A stretch of 6,176 bases of DNA, from positions 1 to 6,176 of the forward strand of contig JAFOTA010000229.1 of NCBI GenBank assembly GCA_017421145.1, written 5' to 3'. A model generated the notes under the pieces. The model was not told where the DNA came from. It worked only from the letters and a program-made list of their open reading frames with translations, and ran no database searches. The DNA comes from Treponema sp. Its GTDB lineage: Bacteria; Spirochaetota; Spirochaetia; Treponematales; Treponemataceae. Shown here piece by piece: positions 6,085 to 6,176 of this stretch. Position numbers and translations under genes: made by a program. The stretch's first letter is position 1. Each line of letters begins with the position of its first letter.

Positions 6085-6150
6085 GACAAGCCGGGAGAAA
6101 CTGTCGTTCCTAACGAGAACGTAGAAGAACAGAAGATTGAAGAGCCGGAA
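6085..6150 (+). repeat. Module DxPGExV...ENVEEQxIEEPE, copy 2
   Basis: Second copy of the 22-codon module, beginning DKPGETVVPNENVEEQ. Several identical residues use different codons from copy 1 (ggt/gga, gtc/gta, gag/gaa), so the similarity is at the protein level and not only a recent DNA duplication. Confidence 0.65.
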
Positions 6151-6176
6151 CAGCCTGCTGTAGAAGAACCTGTTGC

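Larger units (their letters stand above)
5788..6176 (+). pseudogene. Continuation of the ankyrin gene frame after the TAA (separated tail, runs off window)
   Basis: The frame of the ankyrin gene continues after the TAA for 129 full codons plus two bases, without another stop, to the right edge. The translation is the same Glu/Pro-rich protein: more EEPEEETPV units, then EPEEKQPS, two copies of a DxPGExV...ENVEEQxIEEPE module, and acidic linkers. I see no in-frame ATG, GTG or TTG in this stretch and no Shine-Dalgarno site placed for a restart, so it can only be expressed as an extension of the ankyrin protein, by read-through or if the TAA is an error. As written in this sequence it is the disconnected C-terminal part of a disrupted gene whose real end is beyond the window. 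Confidence 0.7.

Noticed and set aside
5755..6176. Frameshift as the cause of the premature end
   Set aside because: The frame before and after the TAA is the same and the repeat phase is unbroken. Only a substitution is needed.

Overview
The window looks like chromosomal DNA of a host-associated, Treponema-like spirochaete. This is an inference from the gene set: a lipoprotein with a loose LIGC lipobox, a Gram-negative-type outer-membrane beta-barrel, a short rhodanese-less ThiI and a secreted ankyrin protein, all with Lys-rich signal-peptide starts and frequent ATA, CTT and GAA codons. Nothing here fixes the species. I see no rRNA, tRNA, CRISPR array or mobile element.

Layout. Positions 1-1446 (minus) encode most of a lipoprotein with TPR-like helices and a beta-rich C-terminal part; its end lies beyond the left edge. 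It has its own consensus sigma-70-type promoter at 1499-1528, whose -35 box is the exact centre of an inverted repeat (1511-1540) that reaches into the end of thiI. Positions 1531-2778 (minus) encode ThiI, the tRNA 4-thiouridine synthase. It follows, within a few bases, a 595-residue predicted outer-membrane beta-barrel (2795-4582, minus) with Wzi/capsule-assembly-like features, so the two are probably one operon. The 161-base gap 4583-4743 is a divergent promoter region. It serves the barrel gene leftward and a secreted ankyrin-repeat protein rightward (from 4744), and the ankyrin mRNA is predicted to be leaderless.

The right end is the most unusual part. After about 140 residues of signal peptide plus ankyrin repeats, the protein becomes a long Glu/Pro-rich tail. 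Two copies of an aromatic motif, DWxxNSSRWHYIGxANIE, are embedded in it. An in-frame TAA at 5785-5787 ends the frame inside a 27-bp tandem repeat, yet the same frame continues with the same kind of protein for at least 129 more codons to the window edge. Within the repeat, all differences between the four good units are synonymous except the stop. It is therefore a recent nonsense mutation, a read-through site or a sequence error, rather than the ancestral end of the gene.

Three of the four proteins (lipoprotein, barrel, ankyrin protein) are predicted to be exported, so this is an envelope-rich locus; ThiI is the cytoplasmic exception. Any functional link among them is inference from position only.
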